A DNA stretch of 64,000 nucleotides from Streptococcus halotolerans (GTDB lineage: Bacteria > Bacillota > Bacilli > Lactobacillales > Streptococcaceae), in contig NZ_CP014835.1 in the NCBI RefSeq assembly GCF_001598035.1, positions 868,001 through 932,000 on the forward strand. Direction: 5' to 3'. A program made the translations under genes and the position numbers. The stretch's first letter is position 1. Each line of letters opens with the position of its first letter. The notes below the pieces were generated by a model that searched no databases, had not been told where the DNA came from, and saw only the letters and a program-made list of their open reading frames with translations. Positions 50,364 through 59,538 of this stretch are shown here, piece after piece.

Positions 50364-50391
50364 TTATAATTTTGAAACCGTTTTAAGTCAA
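50363..50391 (-). promoter_or_regulatory. Promoter of the TrmB-TSUP-OCD operon
   Basis: On the minus strand, TTGACT (50386-50391), a 17-bp spacer and TATAAT (50363-50368). Confidence 0.82.
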
Positions 50392-50485
50392 TGGTTTTTT
50401 GTGATTTTTTTAACTTTCTTTGAAAATGATGGTTGTTATTGAGCTCTCACTTTTCAAAAATACACACTCTTTTATAGATTTTCGT

Positions 50486-50491
50486 TATAAT
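50486..50491 (+). promoter_or_regulatory. -10 of citO-citG
   Basis: TATAAT, 22 bp before the citO start, with AAAGGAT as ribosome site. The -35 is poor. Confidence 0.5.
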
Positions 50492-50513
50492 AAAAAGATA
50501 GAAAGGATACCTT

Positions 50514-51209
50514 ATGAACCCAATTATCGAATCTGTTAAAGCAAATCTAGATCTCAATCAAAATCTTCCCTTAAAACAGCTCTTTTATGAAGCGCTACGA
50601 AAGACTATTATTCTACGCGAAATTCCTGCTGGAAGTCGGATCAATGAAAAAGAATTTTCACTGGAGTTAAACATTAGCCGAACACCTATCCGCTATGCGC
50701 TAGCTCAACTTTTAGAAGAAAAATTGGTCGAGCACATCCCCAAGAAAGGGATTATTGTTAAAGGAGTCAGTATTGAAGATGCTATGGAAATTTTTGAAAT
50801 TCGTAAGTCTTTAGATACCTTGGCTAGCATAACAGCTATGAAGAAAATGTCCTCAGATGATTTTGACGATATGAAAGCTATCTTAACAGATTGCGAAACT
50901 TTTATCGTTGATGGCGATGTTGAGCAGATTTTAGACAATTTCAACCAATTTAACAACTGTATTTATGAAAAAAGTCGTATGGTCCGCTTAAGGGAAATTG
51001 TCAGCGAGCTCCAAACCTACCTAACTTACTTTAGAGAAATTTCAATCTCATCTACGGAACGTCGTCAACTAGCTCTGAGTGAACACTGGGACATTTATCA
51101 TCATATGAAAGACCAAAATGCTGAAAAAGTTACGGAAATAACGCACCAGCACCTCGACCGTTCGCTAACCTTTATCCTACAAGAGATGGATGCTCACCCA
51201 AATGACTAG
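50514..51209 (+). CDS. citO: GntR/FadR-family regulator of citrate genes (CitO-like)
   Basis: This 231-aa regulator has an N-terminal GntR winged helix (LREIPAGSRINEKEFSLELNISRTPIRYALAQLLEEKLVEHIPKKG region, about 38-80) and a C-terminal FCD ligand domain (IRKSLDTLASITAM ... HQHLDRSL). Its operon partner is citG, and citO-citG with a divergent citrate transporter gene is the arrangement in Enterococcus, where CitO activates the cit operons on binding citrate. The role is inferred from that context. Confidence 0.85.
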   Translation: MNPIIESVKANLDLNQNLPLKQLFYEALRKTIILREIPAGSRINEKEFSLELNISRTPIRYALAQLLEEKLVEHIPKKGIIVKGVSIEDAMEIFEIRKSLDTLASITAMKKMSSDDFDDMKAILTDCETFIVDGDVEQILDNFNQFNNCIYEKSRMVRLREIVSELQTYLTYFREISISSTERRQLALSEHWDIYHHMKDQNAEKVTEITHQHLDRSLTFILQEMDAHPND

Positions 51210-52089
51210 AAAACTCCTCGATAACATTAGCCGCGCTGCTCTCAAATCACTACTCTACGAAGTTTCCCTTAGCCCAAAACCAGGCTTGGTGGATCGTTTT
51301 GACAATGGTGCTCATGACGATATGACTTTTCAAACCTTCATAGATAGCGCTCTTTCTCTGGCACCCTTCTTTGAGTCCTATTTGACCATAGGTTTTGATA
51401 CCAGCGATCAATCCCCTCAAGCAGTCTTTCAGCAACTAAGGCAAACTGGGATTGCAGCTGAAAAAGCCATGTTTACGGTAACAAAGGGTATCAATACTCA
51501 TAAAGGGGTTAATTTTTCGTTAGCCGTTATCTTAGGGGCAACAGGCAGATGGCTAGCTCAAACTGGACGAAACCTAACCAAAGATTATCGCTTTTCTAAA
51601 GAAGATAGCTGCGCCATAGGCCAAGTCGCTGCTGAACTTTGTTCAGACGTTTTAGCCATGGATTTGAAAGATTTAGAAACTAAAAAACATCTAAGCTATG
51701 GCGAAAGACTTTATTTAGACTATGGCATAACAGGTCCTCGTGGAGAAGCTAGTGCCGGTTTTCCAACCGTGATAACAAAAGCCCTTCCTTTTTTAAGACA
51801 TGAGATACAACAAAGGGGACCAAAGGACGACGTCCAGTTAAAACTGCTACTTTATCTCATGACTTTTGTCGAAGATGGTAATCTTATCCACAGGGGAGGC
51901 ATTGCAGCCTGGCAAACGGTCAAAAAAGAAGCTGCGCAACTTCTGGATCACCATTTATCTGATGCAGCTTTGAAAAAAGCTATTTCGGAATATAATACCA
52001 TCTTGATTAATCGTCATCTGAGTCCCGGTGGTTCTGCTGACCTTCTTGCTCTCACACTTTTCTTTGCTTTTCTTGAAGAACTTATCTAA
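51190..52089 (+). CDS. citG: Triphosphoribosyl-dephospho-CoA synthase (CitG)
   Basis: This 299-aa enzyme makes the precursor of the citrate lyase prosthetic group from dephospho-CoA and ATP. Recognised segments are EVSLSPKPGLVDRFDNGAHDDM (about 25-46), KGVNFSLAVILGATG, GPRGEASAGFPTV and FVEDGNLIHRGG. The start is uncertain: ATG 51190 gives a 20-bp overlap with citO, while ATG 51202 overlaps only the stop. CitX, which uses the product, is encoded 10 kb away in the lyase operon. Confidence 0.92.
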   Translation: MLTQMTRKLLDNISRAALKSLLYEVSLSPKPGLVDRFDNGAHDDMTFQTFIDSALSLAPFFESYLTIGFDTSDQSPQAVFQQLRQTGIAAEKAMFTVTKGINTHKGVNFSLAVILGATGRWLAQTGRNLTKDYRFSKEDSCAIGQVAAELCSDVLAMDLKDLETKKHLSYGERLYLDYGITGPRGEASAGFPTVITKALPFLRHEIQQRGPKDDVQLKLLLYLMTFVEDGNLIHRGGIAAWQTVKKEAAQLLDHHLSDAALKKAISEYNTILINRHLSPGGSADLLALTLFFAFLEELI

Positions 52090-52095
52090 AAAAAT

Positions 52096-52149
52096 AGCTC
52101 TATCATGTCTGTCCTAGGTTACCCCACTGCAGAAATGATAGGGCTTTTG
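52096..52149 (+). terminator. citO-citG terminator
   Basis: AGCTCTATCAT (52096-52106) pairs with ATGATAGGGCT (52135-52145) with one G-T, followed by TTTTG. The remaining 52150-52290 has no recognisable content. Confidence 0.65.
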
Positions 52150-52293
52150 AATGTCTGTCCCCAAAAAATCAAAACTACTGATGTGGACCGGCAGCCTGTT
52201 CCAAGGTTATGAGTCAGCCCAACCAGTCAAATCTCATGAAACGGCATTCCCCTGTGCACCACTTTCTCGGATAACGTCTAGGAACACCCCCTG

Positions 52294-52353
52294 ACAAAAA
52301 ATAAAAAAACGAACAAAATAGCATTCTGTTTAACAGAAAAAACTATCTCGTTC
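52294..52353 (-). terminator. Terminator of the surface pullulanase gene
   Basis: On the minus strand, GAACGAGATAG (52343-52353) pairs with CTATTTTGTTC (52311-52321), all positions with G-U allowed. It has an inner CTGTTAAACAG and a run GTTTTTTTATTTTTTG after it. Confidence 0.8.
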
Positions 52354-52446
52354 ATTTGTTATCATCTTATCAACTTCATAAGCATAGCTAGTAAAGAATC
52401 TCTAAAATGAAACACTTTTAGTATAGACTATTTTGGCAAGAGTGCA

Positions 52447-55400
52447 TTACTCGGTCTTTTTATTTTTCTTAATGACGGCTAGTCCTACTACGAGTGATAA
52501 GATACCTGACCAGAATCCTGTCGCTGAAGACTCGCTACCTGTTTTTGGTAGGTCTTTCTGACGCTCTGTGTTTATTGATCCTAACTCGTCTTGCGGTTGT
52601 GACGGTTCACTTACTTTTAGCGTCTCTAAATCTTTGGATTCCTGAATAGAACTTGACGGTAACGGTTTTTGAGGATCTGTCTGCCATCTTGGTTGTGAAT
52701 CGTCTGGAGTCTCCGATAACTCTAGGACTTCTTGGTAAACATAGGTAACAATCAGGGTAGTATTTCCTACCACGTGACCAGTTGTAGGAGCTGATGATAC
52801 TAAATGACTATTGTCATCTACCTCTCCAACCTTGTAAGTTCCCGCTGGGACCAATTTGTAAGTTTTGCCATCATAGCCCACAATCGTCTGTGTTTTATGT
52901 TCGGATTTTTCCGCATCATAGGCAGTATCGACCGCTGCATTATAGTGAACAAGGGCATTGTCTTTCAATATACGATCGTTAATATCACGATATTCAATAA
53001 TGACTGACCCTTTGACAATCTTTTCTCCACTCGGTGGTACCTGCACATCTTCTTTTGCAATCCGCAAAACAGTTGCGGTCAGTGGCGCAAGGGTCAAACC
53101 ATTTTGGGTGATCTGTACACCCTCTGGTACTTGAATAGCTTTAGTACCTGCTTGGTTACCATCTGCTAGCACGGCTGCAGCCTTCAGAGATTGGCCAACT
53201 GTAAAGTTACGCGCCTTAGTATCGGCATTGACAAAGACCAGATAGACATCGCCATTGCTTGCAACAGTCTGGTAACCTAAAACGAGGTCTTCTTTTTCGA
53301 CACCGTCTTTGCCTGCTTCTGTCAGCAAGGTCACCCGTTTGTCCACTTCCTCTTTTGATGGGAGTTTGAAGGCATCTGTTGATTTCCGAAGAGCAATCAA
53401 GCCTGCTGTATAGGCACGACTTTTTGTATGTTCAGGATAAGCTGTACTGTCTGTCGCCTTGCTCCAGTCAAAATGATTGACCGCATCGCTCGAATCATAG
53501 GAATCATGAATAAAATATGGATAATCAAATGGACTACCATCTTCATTAGTCAAAAGGTGAGACTTATTTGGCACCTTATCCTCTGAAACAGGTGTGCGAT
53601 AGTCTGGATGACGGAATTGCTTGGTTCGACCGTATTCTTGACCTGAATGGATAAATGGTGTCCCTTGAGAGGTCAAGACCAGGAGATTCCCCAGGCGGAG
53701 TCGACGATGAATCTCCTTCTCATTTTCTGGCTTAGCAGGATCTTTTTTGATAGATTGGGCGATAATATCAAACAAGGTCAGATTGTCGTGCGCTGCGATA
53801 TACTGGATGACATCACCAGGATCATCTGCTTCAAAGTTCGTTGGTTGTGCCTTGATATTACGGAAGATTTTTTCGATATCCTGCTTACCATTTGTGATAA
53901 AGGCAGGCGTACCTTCATTAGGGTAACCTGATTTCATCGTATTGCGAATATCGTCTGAAAATACTGCCGCAGAATTAGTGGATTTCATCCAAGACTGATC
54001 TGCTGGCTGGACAGGTTTATTTTCATCACCTGAATAAGTCACCCAACCCTCACCTAACATCATCAGATTTGGATTGAGTTTTCTCGCCGCATCATAAGCT
54101 TTTTGAATGGTTTCAGCATCATGATCTCCCATTAAGTCAAAACGGAAACCATCCACTTTATATTCGTCAGTTAGGTATTTAATCGAGTCCACCAAAACCC
54201 GACGGCTCATATAGTGAGTCGTTCCCAAACGACCGCCTCCATAACTGGTTCTTGGAGTACCATCGGCATCCATAAAGTGATAATAATTTGGCTCTAAATC
54301 CTCAAAAATAGCTGTTTTCGCCGTATGATTATAGACGACATCCAAGATGACTCCCATACCACGCTTGTGAATTTCATTGACCAGTTCTTTAAATTCTGCA
54401 ATGCGCGCACTCGGATCAGTCGGATTACTTGAATACATACCTGTTAGAGAGAAATAATTTTGCGGATCATAGCCCCAGTTATAATTGCTGTTGCTGGAAG
54501 CATACTCATCCATCCGCTCTGCATTTTTGAGTTCATTGACATAGTAATAACTAAGGACAGGCAGCAACTGAATGTGGGTCACGCCCAAATGTTTTAGGTA
54601 ATCCAATTTCTCCACAAAAGCTGAGAAAGTTCCAAACTGTGACTTCAAATTAGTTGCAATCGCTTGATCAGATGTAAAATCACGAACATTGGTCTCATAA
54701 ATCACCGCATCTTTGCGGTCTTTAAAGCCTGGAATAGTAGCATAAGTCAAATCTTTTGGTCCGACTTCTGCTGGGTTTATAAAGGCTGCTTTGGCTATCT
54801 TATAAGAGGGATCTTTCTCTGCTAAATCGCTATTCCAAGCCGCTAAAGACTTGGCATAAGGATCCAAAGTTAAGACAGACTTATCACCTCGCTTAATGTC
54901 ATAATGGTAGTAATAGCTGCGATAGTCCGTAATACCTAAACCACTATTGCTTGTCAAAGTCGCGTTCCAAGTACCTTTTTCCCCCTTAACCATGGCTACT
55001 CGTCCGACAACCTTGCTCTGGTCCACCTTATCATAGACCACTAGTGAGACCTGATCTGCACTTGGTGACCACACGGTAACTGCCACTTTCTGACCATTTT
55101 CCGTCACACGAGCTCCTAGCTCACCGTCAAATTGATAGAGGCTATCTTTTAACTGCCAATTGATGCCTGTCTTAAATTGCTCACTGCCGTAAGTTATGGT
55201 ATAAGGTGCATCTGCCTGCCCAAATTCTCCCTGAAGAATCACTTTTTTTGCCTTGTTATCTAAGATAAGGTCCTTGATTGATACAGGCTGATTGTCCTTA
55301 TTTTTGACCTGCATATTCTTTAAAATAGCTTCTTTTTTGAGATTTTCAAAGTTAGTAAAGGTCGTCTCAATCTCAGTTAAGCTAACATGCTGCGCTCCAG

Positions 55401-56439
55401 TCATGCGGATATCATTCACGAAATAAGGATTGGTATAAATCGTAGGATCGACATCTCTCAAGAAAAGCTGACGATGGTTTTTCAAATCTGTAAAATGATA
55501 ATCATTTGGTTGAATCTTCACGTCATCGCCTGATTTGCTCTCATCTAGTAATAAAAAGCCGATTGATTTAGCTAGATCAGCTAATTTGACATCAACATAA
55601 GCCCCATACTTCCCCTGCTTGGCAAAATCAATCCCGTTAGGCCAGTCTGTCGTAGGCTGTTCAACATCTCCCCACAACCACAAGGATTTACGGTCATAAT
55701 TCTTGTCTGAACGCAGGTAATTAATCCGCACCATCCCTTCTGCGATTGGCTCATAAGGGTAGGCTTTATACTTTTCATCAAGCCAGACTTCATTCATCTT
55801 AGGACTAATGAGATCAACACTCTTATCTCCTGTCAGGTTGTCACCCGCCGTATTATTGATTAAAAAGCTAATTTTTTCTCGTTTTTCTGCCGATAGTGGT
55901 ACATCTAAGTAATGCCCGTAGTCATCCGTCTTAGCTTCTGAAAAGCTGGTTGCCCCTGTGGGCCAAGAACCTTTCTGGCTAGATGGTTGCTCCACATCGT
56001 CCCATGTCCACAGACCAAGGCTGGCTGGATTATCAGATGGTAATTTCTTGAAATGCATACGGATAGAACCTTCTTGGACCTTATCAGCGGTTGCTAAAGT
56101 TTCTTCCTGAGTTGCAGAGGCCTTTACTGTATCAGTTTTTTCTTCTGGCTGTGTCAATACTGCTTGATCAGAAGTATTATTGATGTTCCTTGTCGTCTCT
56201 TCAGGTAGAGGCTCTACCACCTCCTTATCTCCTGTCTGATCAGGGCTTCCTGCTGTATCCTCAGCAGCTACCGAGGATTCTACCTGTAGATTGGTGTTAG
56301 CTACAGCTGGTTCTTCCGCCTGGACAACCTGTCCACCAAAAGCACAAAAACTGACCGACAAAAGAACTGAGGCAGTCCCACATTTTAACGTCCGCAAGCC
56401 AAAATGCTGCCGTTCCTTGCTAAATGTTTCTTGTTTCAT
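52447..56439 (-). CDS. spuA: Cell-wall anchored pullulanase (SpuA/PulA type)
   Basis: This 1330-aa surface enzyme degrades glycogen and pullulan outside the cell. In order: a signal peptide of YSIRK-like form (FGLRTLKCGTASVLLSVSF) cut near QAEE (41-43); a Ser/Thr/Glu-rich linker; two CBM41 glycogen-binding domains (about 124-225 and 230-335; WTWDDVEQP and LWGDVEQP); CBM48-like domains; a GH13 barrel with YNWGYDP (about 652), DGFRFDLMG (about 766) and LGEGW (about 796); a MucBP-like domain (about 1140-1235, GSVIIEYRD...LIVTYVYQE); and sortase motif LPKTG (about 1297) with hydrophobic helix and KKNKKTE tail. It is about 165 residues longer than the S. pyogenes enzyme I recall. Confidence 0.93.
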   Translation of the reverse strand: MKQETFSKERQHFGLRTLKCGTASVLLSVSFCAFGGQVVQAEEPAVANTNLQVESSVAAEDTAGSPDQTGDKEVVEPLPEETTRNINNTSDQAVLTQPEEKTDTVKASATQEETLATADKVQEGSIRMHFKKLPSDNPASLGLWTWDDVEQPSSQKGSWPTGATSFSEAKTDDYGHYLDVPLSAEKREKISFLINNTAGDNLTGDKSVDLISPKMNEVWLDEKYKAYPYEPIAEGMVRINYLRSDKNYDRKSLWLWGDVEQPTTDWPNGIDFAKQGKYGAYVDVKLADLAKSIGFLLLDESKSGDDVKIQPNDYHFTDLKNHRQLFLRDVDPTIYTNPYFVNDIRMTGAQHVSLTEIETTFTNFENLKKEAILKNMQVKNKDNQPVSIKDLILDNKAKKVILQGEFGQADAPYTITYGSEQFKTGINWQLKDSLYQFDGELGARVTENGQKVAVTVWSPSADQVSLVVYDKVDQSKVVGRVAMVKGEKGTWNATLTSNSGLGITDYRSYYYHYDIKRGDKSVLTLDPYAKSLAAWNSDLAEKDPSYKIAKAAFINPAEVGPKDLTYATIPGFKDRKDAVIYETNVRDFTSDQAIATNLKSQFGTFSAFVEKLDYLKHLGVTHIQLLPVLSYYYVNELKNAERMDEYASSNSNYNWGYDPQNYFSLTGMYSSNPTDPSARIAEFKELVNEIHKRGMGVILDVVYNHTAKTAIFEDLEPNYYHFMDADGTPRTSYGGGRLGTTHYMSRRVLVDSIKYLTDEYKVDGFRFDLMGDHDAETIQKAYDAARKLNPNLMMLGEGWVTYSGDENKPVQPADQSWMKSTNSAAVFSDDIRNTMKSGYPNEGTPAFITNGKQDIEKIFRNIKAQPTNFEADDPGDVIQYIAAHDNLTLFDIIAQSIKKDPAKPENEKEIHRRLRLGNLLVLTSQGTPFIHSGQEYGRTKQFRHPDYRTPVSEDKVPNKSHLLTNEDGSPFDYPYFIHDSYDSSDAVNHFDWSKATDSTAYPEHTKSRAYTAGLIALRKSTDAFKLPSKEEVDKRVTLLTEAGKDGVEKEDLVLGYQTVASNGDVYLVFVNADTKARNFTVGQSLKAAAVLADGNQAGTKAIQVPEGVQITQNGLTLAPLTATVLRIAKEDVQVPPSGEKIVKGSVIIEYRDINDRILKDNALVHYNAAVDTAYDAEKSEHKTQTIVGYDGKTYKLVPAGTYKVGEVDDNSHLVSSAPTTGHVVGNTTLIVTYVYQEVLELSETPDDSQPRWQTDPQKPLPSSSIQESKDLETLKVSEPSQPQDELGSINTERQKDLPKTGSESSATGFWSGILSLVVGLAVIKKNKKTE

Positions 56440-56465
56440 TCAGAAACCTCCAAAAATAATATCTG

Positions 56466-56479
56466 TGCAAGCGCTTGCT
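56466..56479 (-). promoter_or_regulatory. cre site at the surface pullulanase promoter
   Basis: TGCAAGCGCTTGCT contains the 12-bp perfect palindrome GCAAGCGCTTGC and matches the CcpA consensus closely. It lies 11 bp downstream of the -10, where bound CcpA would block transcription. Confidence 0.72.
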
Positions 56480-56489
56480 TTACTCGTTT

Positions 56490-56518
56490 ATTATACTCTT
56501 TATCTCAGATGATGTAAA
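56490..56518 (-). promoter_or_regulatory. Surface pullulanase promoter
   Basis: On the minus strand, TTTACA (56513-56518), a 17-bp spacer and TATAAT (56490-56495), about 50 bp before the start codon. Confidence 0.75.
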
Positions 56519-56573
56519 GGCTTTCATTTAAACCTATAAAAAGGTGTACGGATAAATTTTTTAGCCAATGGAT

Positions 56574-56608
56574 ATAAAAACATCACGATCTGATCGTCTC
56601 GTGATGTT
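56574..56608 (-). terminator. add terminator
   Basis: AACATCACGA / TCGTGATGTT arms around a 10-base loop, followed on the minus strand by TTTATATCC. It lies 14 bp beyond the add stop. Confidence 0.78.
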
Positions 56609-56621
56609 CTGTTAATCTTAT

Positions 56622-57635
56622 TTAGTCTTGGTAGGCTTGGTCCAATTTTTTCAGGAGTTTATCTTTTTCTTCTTCCGTTGTGAAGCTGGCCCTAATAGCA
56701 TTCTGGTTAAAGTGATAAAAGTCTGTCTTGCTAGTGTTAAAATGCTCAACAAACAGAGCATACTCCTTGGTTAAATTGGTGTCTGATACCGTGCGATTAT
56801 CCGTGTTAATCGTGATATTGGCCCCCAGGTCATAGAGGGCTTGGTAAGGGAAATCTGCCAGCGTTTGAGCTGCTCTTGTCTGCAAGTTACTCGTCAAACA
56901 CATCTCAACCGTCGTACCAGATTGGACAAGGGTTTCCATTACTTGACGATCTTTCAAAAGAGCTGTTCCGTGACCAATCCGAGAAATACCAAGTTGCATA
57001 GCATGAGCGACATTGGCAACACATCCACATTCTCCGGCGTGAAAGGTTAGGGGCAAACCAAGTGTCTGCGTCTCCTTAATCGCTTCTTCCAGTGCTTGGG
57101 TCGGAAAATCTGCTTCATTTCCTGCAAAGTCAAATCCCGCCAAACCCTCTCGGGCTAGGCTTGCAACTTCTTTAAAGATTGCCTGTGTCTGTTCGGGTGG
57201 GCTTTGTTTCAAGCCACAGACCAAGACTTTAGCAACAATTCCAAACTCTGCTTCTGCTTCTTTGAGGCCTTCCAAAACTGCTTCAACCGTCTCTAAGGCA
57301 GTTAGTCCTTGATCCCTAGACAATTCAGGGGCAAAGCGAATTTCCATATAGAGAACATTCTCTTGTGCCGCTTGAGCTGCCACATCATAGGCAGCTAGCC
57401 GAAGCGCTTCCTTAGTCTGGAGTAAGGGACGAATAAAATCGAACACAGTCAGGTAATCCAGCAGAGATTCCGTCTGCTTTGGTGCTGTCACTAGGGCCCT
57501 TAACTCCTCATCATGAGGAGGCAAAGAAATCTGTGCCATCTCTGCCAATTGTCGAATGGTCCCTAGAGATAAAGAACCATCTAAATGGCAATGAAGTTCT
57601 GTTTTCACTAATGTATGGAGCATTGTTTCCTTCAT
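56622..57635 (-). CDS. add: Adenosine deaminase
   Basis: This 337-aa enzyme converts adenosine to inosine in purine salvage. Metal motif [11 protein letters not shown] (about 13-23) and LTFHAGECG (about 196-204, with the catalytic glutamate) are present, as is [13 protein letters not shown] near the C terminus with the metal-binding aspartate. Length is normal. It is a single gene between its own terminator and a 665-bp gene-free stretch upstream (57636-58300), in which I see only AT-rich, unrecognisable sequence. Confidence 0.94.
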   Translation of the reverse strand: MKETMLHTLVKTELHCHLDGSLSLGTIRQLAEMAQISLPPHDEELRALVTAPKQTESLLDYLTVFDFIRPLLQTKEALRLAAYDVAAQAAQENVLYMEIRFAPELSRDQGLTALETVEAVLEGLKEAEAEFGIVAKVLVCGLKQSPPEQTQAIFKEVASLAREGLAGFDFAGNEADFPTQALEEAIKETQTLGLPLTFHAGECGCVANVAHAMQLGISRIGHGTALLKDRQVMETLVQSGTTVEMCLTSNLQTRAAQTLADFPYQALYDLGANITINTDNRTVSDTNLTKEYALFVEHFNTSKTDFYHFNQNAIRASFTTEEEKDKLLKKLDQAYQD

Positions 57636-58249
57636 TTGTCACCTCTATATTTGTTTATTTTTTTCTATCATACCACATTTAAATTAAATTTCAATAAAAA
57701 ACAAGTAAGATTTCGTGTTATTTATATTAATTTATACTTACTTTCAAAAAAACTATAAGAATTACTCTATCAACACTCATCACTTAAAAAAAGTGGCGTT
57801 TTTCTAATATTTAATCCAAGCAAACACATCATAAATACTCTAAAATTTATAATCCATTAAACGCATTAAAATAAATATCAAGATAAAAAGGCTTCCTCCA
57901 AGAGACGGGACCAGTACATTATCCTAGGTCATGAGTGACTTACCTTCCTAGCCATTGGTAAGACTCCTTACTTCCGTGCTAAAAGCAGCTAGTAGCCAAC
58001 TTTTTGAGGCTTAGTAACATCTCTAGAAAATCAGTCTACGCTGCATTGGTCTGACGTAAAACTGTCTGTTCTATAATGAAATCCTACCACTTTGATCTAA
58101 GATCGGAATGGTGTATTCACTAGATTTTCAGAACATCTCCCAAAATAGCATGACCTAATTGTGATGCCGTTTCGCTCTGTTCTTGCTTCATGTGACGATA
58201 ACATGATATTCAGATGTCCTTGCTTGCTTTTCGAAAATCAGAGGGTTTT

Positions 58250-58302
58250 CTTAAAAAAACTTATAAAAAAACGTTGTAATCTTAGCTTCTTACAACGTTT
58301 TT
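58250..58302 (-). terminator. Terminator of the AbrB-type permease gene
   Basis: AAAAACGTTGTAA (58267-58279) and TTACAACGTTTTT (58290-58302) pair perfectly. On the minus strand it is followed by TTATAAGTTTTTTTAAG. The stem touches the stop codon. Confidence 0.88.
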
Positions 58303-59368
58303 ACATCATGATGTTAAGGATAAGCTTAACAATTAAGGGCATGATCAGCACCGTATAGAGGGTACGACAAATTTGAATGGTTGCAATCTTGGGCATATCT
58401 CCGCCTAAATCGCCAGCCAAGAGCGACATGTCTGTTGCACCTGCTGGAGAGGAGGCAAAGAGTGCCGACTGCACATCTAGCAGACCTGTTTTCGCTATCC
58501 ACTTACCAAAGAAAACATTGATGACTAAATAACTTCCTAAAAGTAACAAAATAGGAATGACAAGTGTGCCCATGTGAAGAAGGCTATCGTGTGAAAAACT
58601 AGTTCCGATAAGCGATCCTGCAAGCACTTGCGCAGCGAAGCGATAGTTTCTAGGTAATGGTTGGGTATTTCGTGTCATTTTTAAGATTGACGATACAAGG
58701 ACAGAGCCAATTAAAGCTCCCACCGGTAAGCCTAACCAGAGACCAAACACCCCACCAAGCGTTGACAGAATCAAAATCAAGCCATCATTGTGCCAAAAAC
58801 GCGGTTTCGCCCTCTCTCTTTCTTTTTTAATAGAAACTATTTGCGATGCACGCGCAGTCGAAGAACCTGTCTTGTTGCCAATTCGTTTTGTCCAATAAGA
58901 AACCCATGCTGGTAAAATGAGCATCATGCCAACGAAGCGAGCCGTTTGAAGGGTTGCCACAACATCAGGCTCTGCACCCATATCAATACTCATCAGAGAC
59001 ACGTCCATAATGCCACCGGGAAGACAACTCAAGAGGGCCGTTGCGGCATCAAATTTAAAAAACACTATCAAACTAAAACCCACTATAAGCATATTCAGTG
59101 TAAAGATAAGCATTAGGGTAATAATCAATGGGCCAAGTTTGGGCAAGTGTTTAAGGTCACTTTTGGTAATATTTTGCCCAATATAAGCGCCACTGACAAG
59201 CTGAGCAATAATTTTAAAACTAGAAGACAGTTCTATATCGCCATATAAAATCGAAAAAATACCTACTGAAAGCATACTGCCAAGCATAAAAGGTGCTGGA
59301 AAGCGCAGGATTTTCCCAATAAAACCTCCTAATAAACCAATGAAAAGGGTTATCAACACTATCATCAT
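58301..59368 (-). CDS. AbrB-type (Gneg_AbrB_dup) membrane permease
   Basis: This 355-aa protein has ten or so hydrophobic helices in two halves, with the repeated signature seen as GAYIGQNITKSDL and GSLIGTSFSHDSL, and SCLPGGIMDVSLMSIDMGAEPDVVATLQTARF paired with SSPAGATDMSLLAGDLGGDMPKIATIQICRTLY. This duplicated pattern marks the AbrB/AidB-type transporter family, often annotated as ammonia monooxygenase-like; true substrates are not established. It is divergent from citC. Confidence 0.85.
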   Translation of the reverse strand: MMIVLITLFIGLLGGFIGKILRFPAPFMLGSMLSVGIFSILYGDIELSSSFKIIAQLVSGAYIGQNITKSDLKHLPKLGPLIITLMLIFTLNMLIVGFSLIVFFKFDAATALLSCLPGGIMDVSLMSIDMGAEPDVVATLQTARFVGMMLILPAWVSYWTKRIGNKTGSSTARASQIVSIKKERERAKPRFWHNDGLILILSTLGGVFGLWLGLPVGALIGSVLVSSILKMTRNTQPLPRNYRFAAQVLAGSLIGTSFSHDSLLHMGTLVIPILLLLGSYLVINVFFGKWIAKTGLLDVQSALFASSPAGATDMSLLAGDLGGDMPKIATIQICRTLYTVLIMPLIVKLILNIMM

Positions 59369-59496
59369 ACGATCTTCTTTCTAAACTACTCCTTTTATTT
59401 TATCACCTTTCAGCTGTTGTGACTTCTACTTTTGCAGCGTCAATTGTCTTTCTATTGTTCTTTCCTTTTATTCCTGAAAAGTTCCAACATCTGAAG

Positions 59497-59505
59497 TGTT
59501 ATAAT
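59497..59505 (+). promoter_or_regulatory. Extended -10 promoter of citC
   Basis: TGTTATAAT (TATAAT at 59500-59505) lies 33 bp before citC; TAGGAGAAGG is the ribosome site. Confidence 0.6.
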
Positions 59506-59538
59506 GGAGACAAATGATTTGAACGGTTAGGAGAAGGA

